Source: a virus
Direction: 5' to 3' (one strand)
DNA length: 64,000 nucleotides
IMG/VR virus record: IMGVR_UViG_3300021960_000047
Span: 1 to 64,000 of that record
Below, in pieces: positions 18,165 to 28,571 of the stretch (the stretch's first letter is position 1; every line of letters starts with the position of its first letter). The translations under genes and the position numbers were made by a program. The notes beneath the pieces were generated by a model. It was given only the letters and a program-made list of their open reading frames with translations, did no database searches and was not told the DNA's origin.

Positions 18165-20408
18165 TTAAGTTTCAGAAACTCGGCAATATAGTGTATATGT
18201 ATGTATAGTTTCTGCGGTAGAGGTTAAAGTTTCGCCCGCAAATTGACTAGAAAAAGAACCTGTATATTGCCCTGTGAATTGAGTGTTATATACTCCAGAA
18301 TATTGTCCTGTAAAGTTTTTTATCCTTACGCCAGCAAAGTTTCCAGGCAGAGGTCCCAAGAATTCTCCTTCATAATTTCTGACCCCAGCATAAGAACCAG
18401 AATAGGTTCTGGAACCAGAATAAGCAGCAGAATAGTTTCTAGAACCAGAGAATTGTTGTACAGCAGGTCTTTGTCCGGAAAAGGTTTGGTCTTTTTGTCT
18501 TGAACCAGCATAATTCGCAGAATAGTTTCTTGCTCCACCGTATTGTCCAACTACTGATGCATAATTTCTAGAACCGCCATATTGCGCAGAATAAGTTCTT
18601 GAACCAGAATAATCAGCAGAAAAGTTTCTAGAACCAGCGAAAGTTCCAGGAATCGTGACCAGTTCCTGTCGAGAACCTGCAAACTGGAATGGCCCGCCAG
18701 TGAACTGTGCAGATCTTGTTCCTGTGTACTGTAATACTCGGACTCCAGCAAACTGTTGGGGGTAGGCAGGGTTTGTTCTTTGTCCTGAAAATACACCAGG
18801 AACTGGTTCTAGATCAAAAACATCAACCGTTCTTTGCCCTGCGTATTGTTTGGGAGCAACACCATCATATTTAACAATGGACGAGCTGTAGTTTACAACT
18901 CTTTCTGGTTCAACTGGTGGTCCAACTACATCAACACCAACAAAGTAATCTGTATATCCTCTGGTAAAAGAATCTTCACCAGTAAAGTTCGTAGGTCCTA
19001 CAGTCCTTGTCCCAGCAAAGGGGAATTGACGACTTCCTGCGAATTGTCCTGTGAACTGTATAGATCTAGTTCCTTCAAACTGAGCAGAAATAAATTGAGT
19101 ATTGGTGACCTCCCTAGTTCCTGTAAACTGTCGATCACCATTAAAGTTTCCTGGATTGGCCACCCAAGTCTGTCTACCACCAGTATATTGGAAGGTGTAA
19201 TTTCTGGAACCGCCATACTGTCCAACTACTGATGCATAGTTTCTGGAACCGCCATATTGCGCAGCATAGTTTCTTGAACCACTGTAAGCACCAGAATAGT
19301 TTCTGGAACCAGAATATCCGATTGCCGAGATAAAAGTCCTTTGTCCAATAAATTGCGCAGGAATTTGCCTAACCCCTTCGTATTGAGAAGCATAGTTCCT
19401 TGATCCATCGTATTGTCCAACTACGGATGCGTAGTTTCTGGAACCGCCAAAAGAACTACTATAACCCCTCACTCCTGTGAAATTTACTGTCCTAACCCCA
19501 GAATAATCCGCAGAGAACGGGGCAACAGAAAATCCTGTATACTGCCCAGTAAAATTACCAGTATACTGCCCTGTGAATTGAGTTGTAAATGTGCCCAAAT
19601 ACTGTAGAATTTGTGTGGTGTTTCTAGTATCCAACGCAACACCACGAGCAACCCAAGTACCAGTGTATCCTTGATCTGCTGGAGTTCCGTCAGAATCAGA
19701 AAGTAAAAGGTAATCGCCAAGACCAGAATTTTGCTCAGCATGACGCATAGCAAAATATGCAGAACGAATAGCATTGGTGTCAGACATTTCCTTAATGTGG
19801 TGTTGGTCAGAATCCTTTAACTGTAATGTATAAAAGGTTGGAGGAGAGAACGGACCAGTAGTAGATCTTTTTCTGTATAGATTATACGCTGTCGAACCGT
19901 TAGTTAAAGTGTCTTCAAACACCGAGGACTTATAAGTTTCATAAGTTCCACCAGGACTACTCCCACTCAACCTAAAGCAACCTCCATCTTCGTTAGACAG
20001 AGCATTACTCAGTAGTCTCTTCCCCCAGCGTAAAAACGAGTCCGAATCCATCTCATAAATGTCGCCGCTAGAGTCAGCAGCAACTGTTCGATGCCATTCA
20101 GCAAAAGCATCTACAGAATCACCTTTATTTTGATAAAGAGTAGTTGTGGTAGAACCTGTAGAGAGAGAACTTCCAGGGTGAGTGCCAACTGCTTCGTTAT
20201 AAAACGTATCAGTATAAGTGCCTATGGAGGAATTAGTTGCATCTGTAGAAAGGGCACCATAATATGCAGAATCTCCAACCGGAAATTCTGTTGGTATTAA
20301 TAGAGAACCTTGTTGCCCATAATAACTTTCTTGCGAAGAAGGGATGGCATTCATGGCACCACCGCCTAATGAAGAAAGTGTTAGCGGTATAGATTTTACT
20401 AACGACAT
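18165..20408 (-). CDS. GSRNY-repeat virion protein, paralogue B
   Basis: A 747-residue protein. The N-terminal domain (about 1-260) is homologous to that of the 811-residue protein just downstream. The rest is repeat units such as SGSRNYSGAYSGSRNYAAQ, mixed with TGQYTGNFTGQY and FAGSRQF forms, ending ETIHTYTLYCRVSET. The shared ends and diverged middle suggest tandem gene duplication followed by repeat expansion. The repeats are rich in Tyr, Arg, Gly and Ser, which may form a rigid beta-fibre or a host-binding surface; this is inference. No enzymatic motif. Confidence 0.65.
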   Translation of the reverse strand: MSLVKSIPLTLSSLGGGAMNAIPSSQESYYGQQGSLLIPTEFPVGDSAYYGALSTDATNSSIGTYTDTFYNEAVGTHPGSSLSTGSTTTTLYQNKGDSVDAFAEWHRTVAADSSGDIYEMDSDSFLRWGKRLLSNALSNEDGGCFRLSGSSPGGTYETYKSSVFEDTLTNGSTAYNLYRKRSTTGPFSPPTFYTLQLKDSDQHHIKEMSDTNAIRSAYFAMRHAEQNSGLGDYLLLSDSDGTPADQGYTGTWVARGVALDTRNTTQILQYLGTFTTQFTGQYTGNFTGQYTGFSVAPFSADYSGVRTVNFTGVRGYSSSFGGSRNYASVVGQYDGSRNYASQYEGVRQIPAQFIGQRTFISAIGYSGSRNYSGAYSGSRNYAAQYGGSRNYASVVGQYGGSRNYTFQYTGGRQTWVANPGNFNGDRQFTGTREVTNTQFISAQFEGTRSIQFTGQFAGSRQFPFAGTRTVGPTNFTGEDSFTRGYTDYFVGVDVVGPPVEPERVVNYSSSIVKYDGVAPKQYAGQRTVDVFDLEPVPGVFSGQRTNPAYPQQFAGVRVLQYTGTRSAQFTGGPFQFAGSRQELVTIPGTFAGSRNFSADYSGSRTYSAQYGGSRNYASVVGQYGGARNYSANYAGSRQKDQTFSGQRPAVQQFSGSRNYSAAYSGSRTYSGSYAGVRNYEGEFLGPLPGNFAGVRIKNFTGQYSGVYNTQFTGQYTGSFSSQFAGETLTSTAETIHTYTLYCRVSET

Positions 20409-20421
20409 TATGAAACCTTAA

Positions 20422-21096
20422 TTATGGGTTTAGCAACACAGAACTTCTATTGTATACGTTTGGTATCCTAGCATTTACCTCGTCAATAGCACCATGAACA
20501 GTATTGGCAGAAATCTCGCTGGCGGTTATGCTTCCTGTGCCACTAGATGGAAGGGTGATGCTACCACCGACTGTCACATTACCACTATCAAATGTCATCG
20601 CAGTAACAATGCCCGATTTAATTAAAACGTTGCCTGAGTTGTTAGTCAGAGAACCCCATTCCACAGCGTTGTCTTTAAGGACAATACTGCCTCCATTAGC
20701 ATCAAGATTTACATTACCTTCAGCATTCAGTATAATTTCATTAGCAATGACCTCAAAGTCATCTGAACCTGCAGTAATATTTTTTGCAGATGCATCGAAT
20801 ACTGCTTCAATCTCGTTGATTGCGCCAACAACCGTCTTTGCTTGTGTGGTTAGATCAGCACCAGAACCACCACCAGATCCGTGTAAGTCTGAATCGAGTT
20901 CGTTTAATGCATCTACCAGAGTTCCAGCAGTAAAATCGTCAAGACCACGAAGAGTTTTATTGCCTCCTGGACCTATTGCTGAATCGAGATAACTTAGATC
21001 TGAATCGACATTATCGCCATAGTAATTCAGGTCTTGAATTAACTGCTGGAAAGTGTCAGTAGTTTGAAAAAGTGGGTGTGCGCTATCAAATGCCAT
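20422..21096 (-). CDS. Fibre-region structural protein
   Basis: A 224-residue protein beginning MAFDSAHPLFQTTDTFQQL with an N-terminal helix region. A repetitive beta-rich part follows (residues 110-190: EIILNAEGNVNLDANGGSIV, NVTVGGSITLPSSGTGSI), like shafts of short tail fibres. AGGAAAG precedes the ATG. It overlaps the end of the 80-residue gene by 11 bases, indicating translational coupling. It is probably a short fibre or fibre connector. Confidence 0.55.
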   Translation of the reverse strand: MAFDSAHPLFQTTDTFQQLIQDLNYYGDNVDSDLSYLDSAIGPGGNKTLRGLDDFTAGTLVDALNELDSDLHGSGGGSGADLTTQAKTVVGAINEIEAVFDASAKNITAGSDDFEVIANEIILNAEGNVNLDANGGSIVLKDNAVEWGSLTNNSGNVLIKSGIVTAMTFDSGNVTVGGSITLPSSGTGSITASEISANTVHGAIDEVNARIPNVYNRSSVLLNP

Positions 21097-21328
21097 TTTG
21101 CTTTCCTACCAATCCTTTTATAAGATCTTTGAGTTCTGAGATCTCGTCTTTAAGAGAAGCGAATTCGCTTTCTAGTTTCAATTTATTTTCTTTTTGTTCG
21201 ATTGAAATCGCCTTGCGCCGTCGCGCAAGACGGATCTCCTCTTCATTGGTATTTATAACAGTTCCAGTAGCAAGGTTCTTGTATAAACTACTAGAACCTT
21301 CTACCTTTTTAAAATGCGCTTCAGACAT
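21086..21328 (-). CDS. Small coiled-coil protein
   Basis: An 80-residue protein. The N-terminus MSEAHFKKVEGSSSLYKN is followed by a helical charged segment EEEIRLARRRKAISIEQKE and a leucine-spaced coil (SEFASLKDEISELKDLIKGL) at residues about 50-75. It starts exactly at the stop of the giant baseplate gene and overlaps the fibre gene downstream. It is possibly a trimerisation or assembly factor for the neighbouring structural proteins; no family recognised with confidence. Confidence 0.55.
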   Translation of the reverse strand: MSEAHFKKVEGSSSLYKNLATGTVINTNEEEIRLARRRKAISIEQKENKLKLESEFASLKDEISELKDLIKGLVGKQNGI

Positions 21329-24300
21329 TATATCAGAGCAATAGCGCGAATGTTACCTAACACTGGTGCTTGACAAGTATTTGTCGATTTAAGCACAACC
21401 TTCAGTTGGAAAGAGGTGAAATCGGGAAGAGTACCTGTTTCCCCTCCGATAAGATATCGATATTCCGTAAAGGTAATATTTTCGTCATTATTCACCCAAG
21501 GTGAAGGCGCAGGATCGTTTTGAGCAGTTGCTAAAATCCAAGAATTCTCGTACATATTCTCGTCCGCTTCAGCACTTGTCCTATAGTATAGATCAAAACT
21601 TGATTGTGGAGGTCTATACATGTCCAAAAGAACTTTAATTCCGTTTGCTGCTTGTCCTAACTGCACGATCTTAGTTATGTGCTTGGAAGGAGTTGTTCCC
21701 AGCGTTGGGTGAGACTCACGGATATAACCTTCAGGACGATTCTCAGCTACTCCTGCTGCGTCTGAATCGATCGGTTGATTGTCAATAACGTTATTCATAA
21801 CGACCATACCGATACTTTGCGTATCAATTATAGGCGAAACGTCAGAAACATACCCAGAACTCACACCTCCTCGGAAAAGGTCTCCACCAAAAGTCGACTT
21901 TTGATTAGTGGTCAACGTTGCGCTAACCACAATAGAAGGTGCTGAAAGAACAGAATCTTCTTGATTTTGATTGGCAACATATTTTGGTGTTTTAAAGAAA
22001 TATGGCAAAGTATTTGGCATAGTTGTATTGGTATTGTCTATATTAAACCGTACATCAACACCTTGTGTTTGCGAGATTTTAGAATGAGAAGTTCCGCTAA
22101 CAAAACTTGCGTTGTACACAATACCAGTGTTTTCAAATTCGTGATCTTGGAAATTCAACAATGCGCGGTCAATGAAAAATCCTCTATTACTTGCAACAGA
22201 ATCGCTTCCAAAAGTTCCCACTGAGGTGAAGGCACTATCGAGAGAAATATAATATCCTGCTATATCTGGATTTATGACTTTGTTCGCGGAATCCATTATA
22301 CTAGAACCAAACACACCGTTATACTTGGCCGCAGAATCCAGTCCTGTTATTGCTGCTAGGTCTCCCCAGCCAAGTCCATGCCCAAGGTGGTCTACTCGCA
22401 ATCTGTTAAGATTATCTGAGTCTACACGCAAACTCGAAGCATAGTTATGGATATGCCTTTCGAGCGGTTCATTATAAAAGTTTGCTCCACCTGTTTCTTT
22501 AAACTTCGCGGTGTAAATCCGATATGGCATGTCTTGATTTTGTTTTGGCGTCCAAGTAGAACCATTCTGAGAAAGGAATAATGAACCTTTCGATGGTTGT
22601 TTTGAAACCCTTTTAGAAGTAGAACCCAACACAAGATCATAGGTTGTCGCAACATATGCTTCGTACTTATCGCACTCTGCTAAAAGAACAAAGGCATATT
22701 CTTCTCCTGAGCGCAAAAATACTGGTTCTTCAAACTCAAAGGTTACTGGATGAGCAAGAACAGAAGCCAAAGTTTCAGTCTGTCCTGATATAGCAGTCCT
22801 AACAGCAGCAGCAGTTTTATACACTCTGTGTTGTTCGCTGATCACGTCTCTATCAGGAACACCACTACTTACTGTCCTTAGTTGCAATTGTAGTGGAACC
22901 TGAGTATCTGATACGCTAGGTGCGCTTCGAATAAACGTGTCAATTTTGGTTACAAAAACTCCAGGAACACCAGCACCACCGTCGACGGTGAATGTTTGTG
23001 CAAGGGGATCCCTTGGTCTCCAATCTTCGCTAACTCCAATAAGTTCTTCACTCTCAGTAACATACTCATCTTGAACAGTAACCACCCGAGTATGCGCAAA
23101 GGTTCTTTCTCTTAATGAAATTCTTCCCCATGCGCTATAAGAAGTTGATGCACGGGACAACGCCCCATCAGGGTTATACGTTGATATGTCTAAAAGTTTA
23201 ACCTGATGCGTTCCACAACGGAACTTCCAACCCATTTCATTCAACGCATTAACAGATTTTACCGAACCATATTGTTTTGCATACTTGCGAGAATTTGCAA
23301 TCCACTGATTCCATTCTTGCTGAGTGTTGAATTGCGTAGAAAGGGGAATAGGAATCACAGAATTATTAGGAATCCAGAGTTCAAAGAACAATTCTCCGTC
23401 GTTATCAGATATCAAAGTTCTTTCAGCATCGCTACCGAATGGGTGACTTTTCAAACTTACGTTTGTTTGCGCAACTCCTCTTCTGTGATCGCCAGCAGAA
23501 ATAGAAGAGTTATACTCAGTTTCTGTTCTACTTCGAACCCACTGATTCATTTGTATTCCATTCATGTAACACCAGTAACGAGTGTTCGGGCGCATTCCTT
23601 GTGCCTTAGCAAAAATTCTTCTCTGCCTCATGAAAGGTACTGAAAGAATAGCAACAGTTCTGTCACCAAGATCGCGAGTGAACGTTTGATCGCTGACAAC
23701 CTTAGTTCTGACGCTCTGCGTGACTCGATATGTCTCTGTTCTAGTTCCACCTTGTAAGTCTACCAAATCAAACCAGTTGTCTTCAGTTTGTTGGTTATCA
23801 CGACCAAGGGCAGTATTGCTAGAACCAAGGAGCGCACCAAAAAGTCCAGCAGGTCCAGTAGGTTCTGTTCTAGGGCGAGGAACCCAGCGAATAATAACAG
23901 AAGTTCTGGAATAAGTAAAAGTTCTTGGTACTAAAGGTTCACCAATTCGACGGATTATAGTACCGCCATTAATATGCTTGTCTGGCAACCTTCGAGTATC
24001 GAACCAAATATCTCTTGATGGGTTCAAACGAAGAATACCTTCTCCCATGAAGACGTTAAATGGGTTTACATTATAATATCCAAATTCTTCATAGTTTCCA
24101 GTAGATTTCCAAGAAATCATCTCATTTTTCATACTCGTGTCTAAAACGTCTATGTAGTCTAACATAAGGTTTTCACCTTTCTTGATTATGTTAGATTTTG
24201 TTACACCACGAGAAGAATATAGATTGGCAGAGTCATAATTAAACCCAATATTCTCTGCTTCTAACTTACAATGCATAGTGAAGTTACCCTCATCTAAAGA

Positions 24301-27018
24301 TGAGGTAGCAAAAGACGCATCGTCTATAAAGCTGTTGTTAATAATTGAGGCAGTGAACGCATAACCTTTAGTGAAATCGTCTACAAAGAAACCAGTCTTG
24401 GAGCGGATATTACCGTCAGCATCAAGTTCTACGAGGTTAGATGCTTCCTGTTCAAGAGCAGTCAAAGAAACAGTTTCTTCAAGACGAGCAACTCTTCTCT
24501 CAATATCGTGTATGTCGTTCATTTTAAACCCACGATATTGTCGACGGTTCCAGGACAGGTCAGAAGAACTCTTAGTGTTTCCTCCAAGAGCAACATCAAA
24601 CAGAACCATTTCTCCCTTTTTCTCTCCTGGAGGTACTGGTTGTAAAGATTCTTCTCCTTGGTTTACTGCAACCACTGGGCGAAAATCGCCGTCATATTTC
24701 AAAACCACATGGTCTAGTCGGTGATTATAAAATTGAACACCGTAGTTTATTTGATCGTCGTTTCTTGGCAACCTAAAACGATCTCCAGAAGTCATTGCAC
24801 TAGAATCAGGATCTAGTTTTGATCGGAAGTCTAGGTAGTTGTGTAATGGATATATTCGACCGCTTTTATTAGAAACATAATTCGGAATATCGCCGTAGTC
24901 AAACCAAGTAGAATCTTCTATGTCATAAGAATTAACAGAGAAAAAGTCTCCGCCCGATCCCCAAGTAAAGTATGCGACCTTGGCTCTTATATCTGTAACG
25001 GCAGCAGCAACCCCGTCTGGGATTAATTTTACAGGTCCGTAATAATTGTCTCTTTGCCCTGGATCAAAAGCGACTTGGTGCAGAACATTTGAACCAGCAC
25101 TATCACTATCGTATGCTGCAATCAAAGAAATACCATCATACAATTCATTAGCAGTAATAGAAAGAGGATCAATAGTAAAGTCACTATCTGGCGAAGTACG
25201 AGAAAAATCGAACCAATTTTCTGAATATGTTTTAGACTTTGGTGATGGGTCATCAACGCTCACATAATAGAAAATTTCATATCGAGAAGTTGTCCCACTT
25301 AGAGTACTAATAGTAGCTGTGTTTCCAACTACTGATATTTTACCGTCAATATTCTCTACGGTATTGTTATCCTTTCTAATCGCGATCCATTGCGCCTCAT
25401 CTGTAAAAGATTCGTCAGCAGCAATTGTGATAGTCACTACACCACCACTTGCCGTTTTACTCGTCTGTTCTTGAACAGTGAAATTATCCACACTGACTTG
25501 TTTGACCCTTCCTCCAGGGACTTCAAAAAGACTGGTATTCGTTTCTGGAGAAGTTACATAAGTCTGATTATCTTCCCTCAATGGTTTTACTGCTTTTGCA
25601 AAATCGGTAGAATCTCCGATAGCAAATACGTCTCTAAAATTATTCGCGCCAGACATTTGTATGTCGAAAAGGTGCATTCTGTATCGAGCACTGTCTATAG
25701 CAGAACCTCTGTCGACAAGAGATTTCACTCTGGTATAACCAATAACAGCCGAATCCGCATCAAATAGAGCAATTTTCTTTTGATTTGTTATTGCGTTCTC
25801 AAAATCACTATCTAAGTTGCCCAGAGAACTATCGCCTGAACTTAGGTTGTCAAAGGCAACGTAGTTTTTGTAAGAAACATTAATGTTTTGATCTGAGTCG
25901 GTAACAAAAGAAGTTGGTTTCGGTACAACTAAACTTTTTCCGACTTTATGCTCTAGGCGGAATCCATCTAAAAATGCTAGTGGACGCACCCCTAACTGTT
26001 CAGCAGGAATGTCATAAATCATTTGAGCACTGTCATCGCCTTCTCTAAATTGTATCTCAAAGTCGTTGACAATAAAGTTTCCATGAGTATCATGGTGGCG
26101 ATGTGCTAGTCGTTTCTCAAATTGATTAAAATTGTCAGTTCCTTCTTTTATTTGTACGATTTTAGAAGCACGAACAGTTGCAAAGGAAACAAAATCTTCT
26201 GCTACTGCAACCGCGTCTCTCGTAGACAAAGTCATCTGGATTCTATATCGATCGGCACCAGGAGCAGACAGATTAGGTCGAGTTCCTTGATTGTCGTACA
26301 AAGCATCGTCATCAGCGGTAGTTACCACATCTTGCGTTACTTCAAACCCTACTTCTGCATCAACATAAGAACTGTATTTTGATATTGCTAGAGTTTGTTT
26401 AGGAACGTATACAAAGTGTCCTTGAACGTAAAATTCTGCTCTTTGTACAGAAAAGAGGACACCCTTTCCAGTAGAGTTTATCGCCGAACCGCTATGTTTT
26501 GTTCGAACAGTAAGACTATTACTACCGTTTACTAACGTTTCTGCATCATCAAACGTTAAAGATTCGGTTTGAACGTCTGTGGAAACACTTTGTTGATTAG
26601 CAGAGACATACCTTCCATACAAGATATGAATCGTACTCTCACCCGCGTTATCGTCTTTCGCTTCTTGAATATAACTTATTTGAAACTTTAGTCCGCTCGT
26701 TCCTGTTTTTGATTCGCCTGTAAACTCTAACCCAATATAGTCGGCGGCATCAAGGGCAAAAGATGCGTCTGTGACGATAACATAATCAACGATGTCAGTT
26801 CCAGCACCAGATGATTTCGGAGATATAGCAGCACCATCCATGAAGATGTTGTTTGCCATTCTGGTGATTTGAGTTTGTAAAATAGTCTGTAACTGATTGA
26901 GTTCCCTCGCTTGGAGAGCACGTCCAGAATTGAATAGAACCTTATGGTATCCAGCACTATCTTTAAAATCGTCCCTATATGTATCAGAGAACGTTGTTGA
27001 TGTAAACTGATTAGGCAT
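21328..27018 (-). CDS. Very large baseplate wedge/peripheral structural protein
   Basis: A 1896-residue protein. The N-terminus MPNQFTSTTFSDTYRDDFKD, then HKVLFNSGRALQARELNQLQ, resembles the DUF4815-type domain found in large baseplate proteins of marine T4-like phages. The middle holds helical segments (HDIERRVARLEETVSLTALE near residue 830) and several beta domains. A putative receptor or fibre-attachment part lies in the C-terminal 500 residues. It follows gp8 in gene order, so it may take the place of T4 gp7 or gp10, but I cannot decide which. No enzymatic motif seen. Confidence 0.65.
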   Translation of the reverse strand: MPNQFTSTTFSDTYRDDFKDSAGYHKVLFNSGRALQARELNQLQTILQTQITRMANNIFMDGAAISPKSSGAGTDIVDYVIVTDASFALDAADYIGLEFTGESKTGTSGLKFQISYIQEAKDDNAGESTIHILYGRYVSANQQSVSTDVQTESLTFDDAETLVNGSNSLTVRTKHSGSAINSTGKGVLFSVQRAEFYVQGHFVYVPKQTLAISKYSSYVDAEVGFEVTQDVVTTADDDALYDNQGTRPNLSAPGADRYRIQMTLSTRDAVAVAEDFVSFATVRASKIVQIKEGTDNFNQFEKRLAHRHHDTHGNFIVNDFEIQFREGDDSAQMIYDIPAEQLGVRPLAFLDGFRLEHKVGKSLVVPKPTSFVTDSDQNINVSYKNYVAFDNLSSGDSSLGNLDSDFENAITNQKKIALFDADSAVIGYTRVKSLVDRGSAIDSARYRMHLFDIQMSGANNFRDVFAIGDSTDFAKAVKPLREDNQTYVTSPETNTSLFEVPGGRVKQVSVDNFTVQEQTSKTASGGVVTITIAADESFTDEAQWIAIRKDNNTVENIDGKISVVGNTATISTLSGTTSRYEIFYYVSVDDPSPKSKTYSENWFDFSRTSPDSDFTIDPLSITANELYDGISLIAAYDSDSAGSNVLHQVAFDPGQRDNYYGPVKLIPDGVAAAVTDIRAKVAYFTWGSGGDFFSVNSYDIEDSTWFDYGDIPNYVSNKSGRIYPLHNYLDFRSKLDPDSSAMTSGDRFRLPRNDDQINYGVQFYNHRLDHVVLKYDGDFRPVVAVNQGEESLQPVPPGEKKGEMVLFDVALGGNTKSSSDLSWNRRQYRGFKMNDIHDIERRVARLEETVSLTALEQEASNLVELDADGNIRSKTGFFVDDFTKGYAFTASIINNSFIDDASFATSSLDEGNFTMHCKLEAENIGFNYDSANLYSSRGVTKSNIIKKGENLMLDYIDVLDTSMKNEMISWKSTGNYEEFGYYNVNPFNVFMGEGILRLNPSRDIWFDTRRLPDKHINGGTIIRRIGEPLVPRTFTYSRTSVIIRWVPRPRTEPTGPAGLFGALLGSSNTALGRDNQQTEDNWFDLVDLQGGTRTETYRVTQSVRTKVVSDQTFTRDLGDRTVAILSVPFMRQRRIFAKAQGMRPNTRYWCYMNGIQMNQWVRSRTETEYNSSISAGDHRRGVAQTNVSLKSHPFGSDAERTLISDNDGELFFELWIPNNSVIPIPLSTQFNTQQEWNQWIANSRKYAKQYGSVKSVNALNEMGWKFRCGTHQVKLLDISTYNPDGALSRASTSYSAWGRISLRERTFAHTRVVTVQDEYVTESEELIGVSEDWRPRDPLAQTFTVDGGAGVPGVFVTKIDTFIRSAPSVSDTQVPLQLQLRTVSSGVPDRDVISEQHRVYKTAAAVRTAISGQTETLASVLAHPVTFEFEEPVFLRSGEEYAFVLLAECDKYEAYVATTYDLVLGSTSKRVSKQPSKGSLFLSQNGSTWTPKQNQDMPYRIYTAKFKETGGANFYNEPLERHIHNYASSLRVDSDNLNRLRVDHLGHGLGWGDLAAITGLDSAAKYNGVFGSSIMDSANKVINPDIAGYYISLDSAFTSVGTFGSDSVASNRGFFIDRALLNFQDHEFENTGIVYNASFVSGTSHSKISQTQGVDVRFNIDNTNTTMPNTLPYFFKTPKYVANQNQEDSVLSAPSIVVSATLTTNQKSTFGGDLFRGGVSSGYVSDVSPIIDTQSIGMVVMNNVIDNQPIDSDAAGVAENRPEGYIRESHPTLGTTPSKHITKIVQLGQAANGIKVLLDMYRPPQSSFDLYYRTSAEADENMYENSWILATAQNDPAPSPWVNNDENITFTEYRYLIGGETGTLPDFTSFQLKVVLKSTNTCQAPVLGNIRAIALI

Positions 27019-27029
27019 TTCTTATTTCC

Positions 27030-28559
27030 TTAAAGGTCTATTACAATCTTAATGTCTTCTGTCTGTTCATTATCTCTGGTAACTGGTGACCTGTTGTCTA
27101 TATAGATCACTTCTCCAGAGAAGTTGTTTACCTCAGCAGGGCGAAGAACGGGTTGCCCTCCAGCTGGGTTGGGGATAACAGAAATACCACTACCTCCAGC
27201 ACCAACAGAAACAGTGTCAGAATCTGTGAAAGGTTTAAATCCCGTTTCTCTTGTTTGATGAACATACAAAATATCGTTCGTCTCGTCAAAATAATCTAGG
27301 ACTGCTCTTGCGTTAGAAACACTACCTATAACAGTTTCATCACCAAGAATATTGGAATAATTCAACCCGCCCGCAACATACAATTTTTTAAGCGCATTAA
27401 GTGTAACATCGCTTGCAGCAGAATCTCCAGAAAACCCAGGATATTGTGCAGAATCTTTTAGTGGGTTTTTAATAATCCCTATTTGACGGAAATCGTTAGT
27501 TACTTGGAAATCGTTATTTTCTGTTCCGTCTAAAGTTGCGTTAAACATTATAGCAGAAGAGTTTAAATCTTTTATGGGGTTTCCTCCCATACCAGAATCA
27601 TTAGCAATAATTGCGCGCAGTTTTGCCCCAGTTCCGCCACCTCCAGATACAGTAATAGAAGCATCAAAATAATTTTTGCCGAAAGTAAACGTGCCTACAC
27701 TGTCCCCGTCAGTAGAGTCTGCCTTCATAATTACTTCATATATTGATCCATTATGAATACGAGCAAATGCTTGCGCTGGAGTAACATCAGAATCTAATTG
27801 AGCAGAATCGAACTTTGTTAACGTATTTCTAGAAATTGGTGTAATGGTTATTGTCGGTTTAGAAGTAAAACCAGAACCACCGCTGTCTACTGCTATTCCG
27901 ATGATTTGTCCTGGAATCGCATTGTTTTGTAATCCAAATTGTTGTCTACGAGAAACTGATAAATTATCGAAAGGAATATTTGTTTGAGAAGAGTCTAACA
28001 CCTTTTCAACAGGCATGTAAGCAGAAGTAATATATTTTCTGGATTCCGCTGCGCCAATATTGTACATGAACTTCCAGATATATCCATCGTCACCAGCAGA
28101 AAAGGGGTTTCCTGAGGTGTCTATTGGTTTATACAGAGATTGTCTAGGAATTGCTTGAGAGGTATACCCTTTTTGAAGGCAAACATAAACATTATCGTCG
28201 TCAGTAAGAACGTAATACGGGTTTTGAATATCGCCAGAAGCAGAAATCGTTGTATTAGAATTATACTCATCGTCCCATGCTTCATAAAAGTTACCAGCAG
28301 TCCAACTGTGCCTTGGTACAACATAGGAAACGTCCGGAACCAATTTCATTGACTGGATAGATGCTTGAAAATCTTTAACGGAGCGATTGCTTGGAGTTGG
28401 TGCAGGTGGTTCTACGTCAGAATCCCATTCCTCTGATCTTCCAATCGCCAAATAAAATCTATCCGAGTCTTGCCCTGAATCTAATCCAACGTTTTGGGTG
28501 CTGTTATAGAGATCAGTTAATATATCTCTTTTTAGACTTTCAGTTATAGTAGCGGCCAT
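27030..28559 (-). CDS. 8: Baseplate wedge protein gp8-like
   Basis: A 509-residue protein starting MAATITESLKRDILTDLYNS. Early on it has the gp8 pattern FYLAIGRSEEWDSD and later QIGIIKNPL, with Pro/Asp turns. T4 gp8 (334 residues) is a dimeric wedge protein that joins gp10, gp7 and gp6. This version is longer, mainly through Ser/Asp-rich loops in the middle. It lies between the gp7-like/fibre-like genes and the giant wedge protein, in the T4-like order 6-7-8. Assignment rests on motif memory and gene order. Confidence 0.7.
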   Translation of the reverse strand: MAATITESLKRDILTDLYNSTQNVGLDSGQDSDRFYLAIGRSEEWDSDVEPPAPTPSNRSVKDFQASIQSMKLVPDVSYVVPRHSWTAGNFYEAWDDEYNSNTTISASGDIQNPYYVLTDDDNVYVCLQKGYTSQAIPRQSLYKPIDTSGNPFSAGDDGYIWKFMYNIGAAESRKYITSAYMPVEKVLDSSQTNIPFDNLSVSRRQQFGLQNNAIPGQIIGIAVDSGGSGFTSKPTITITPISRNTLTKFDSAQLDSDVTPAQAFARIHNGSIYEVIMKADSTDGDSVGTFTFGKNYFDASITVSGGGGTGAKLRAIIANDSGMGGNPIKDLNSSAIMFNATLDGTENNDFQVTNDFRQIGIIKNPLKDSAQYPGFSGDSAASDVTLNALKKLYVAGGLNYSNILGDETVIGSVSNARAVLDYFDETNDILYVHQTRETGFKPFTDSDTVSVGAGGSGISVIPNPAGGQPVLRPAEVNNFSGEVIYIDNRSPVTRDNEQTEDIKIVIDL

Positions 28560-28571
28560 TTCCTTTACCTA

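Noticed and set aside
15727-20408. Possible diversity-generating retroelement target in the repeat fibre genes
   Set aside because: No reverse transcriptase, template repeat or adenine-biased variable region was seen in the window; repeats look recombination-driven.
21250-21257. TATAAATA on the minus strand
   Set aside because: It is inside the 80-residue coiled-coil gene, coding for INTN; the next gene is coupled by overlap and does not need it.
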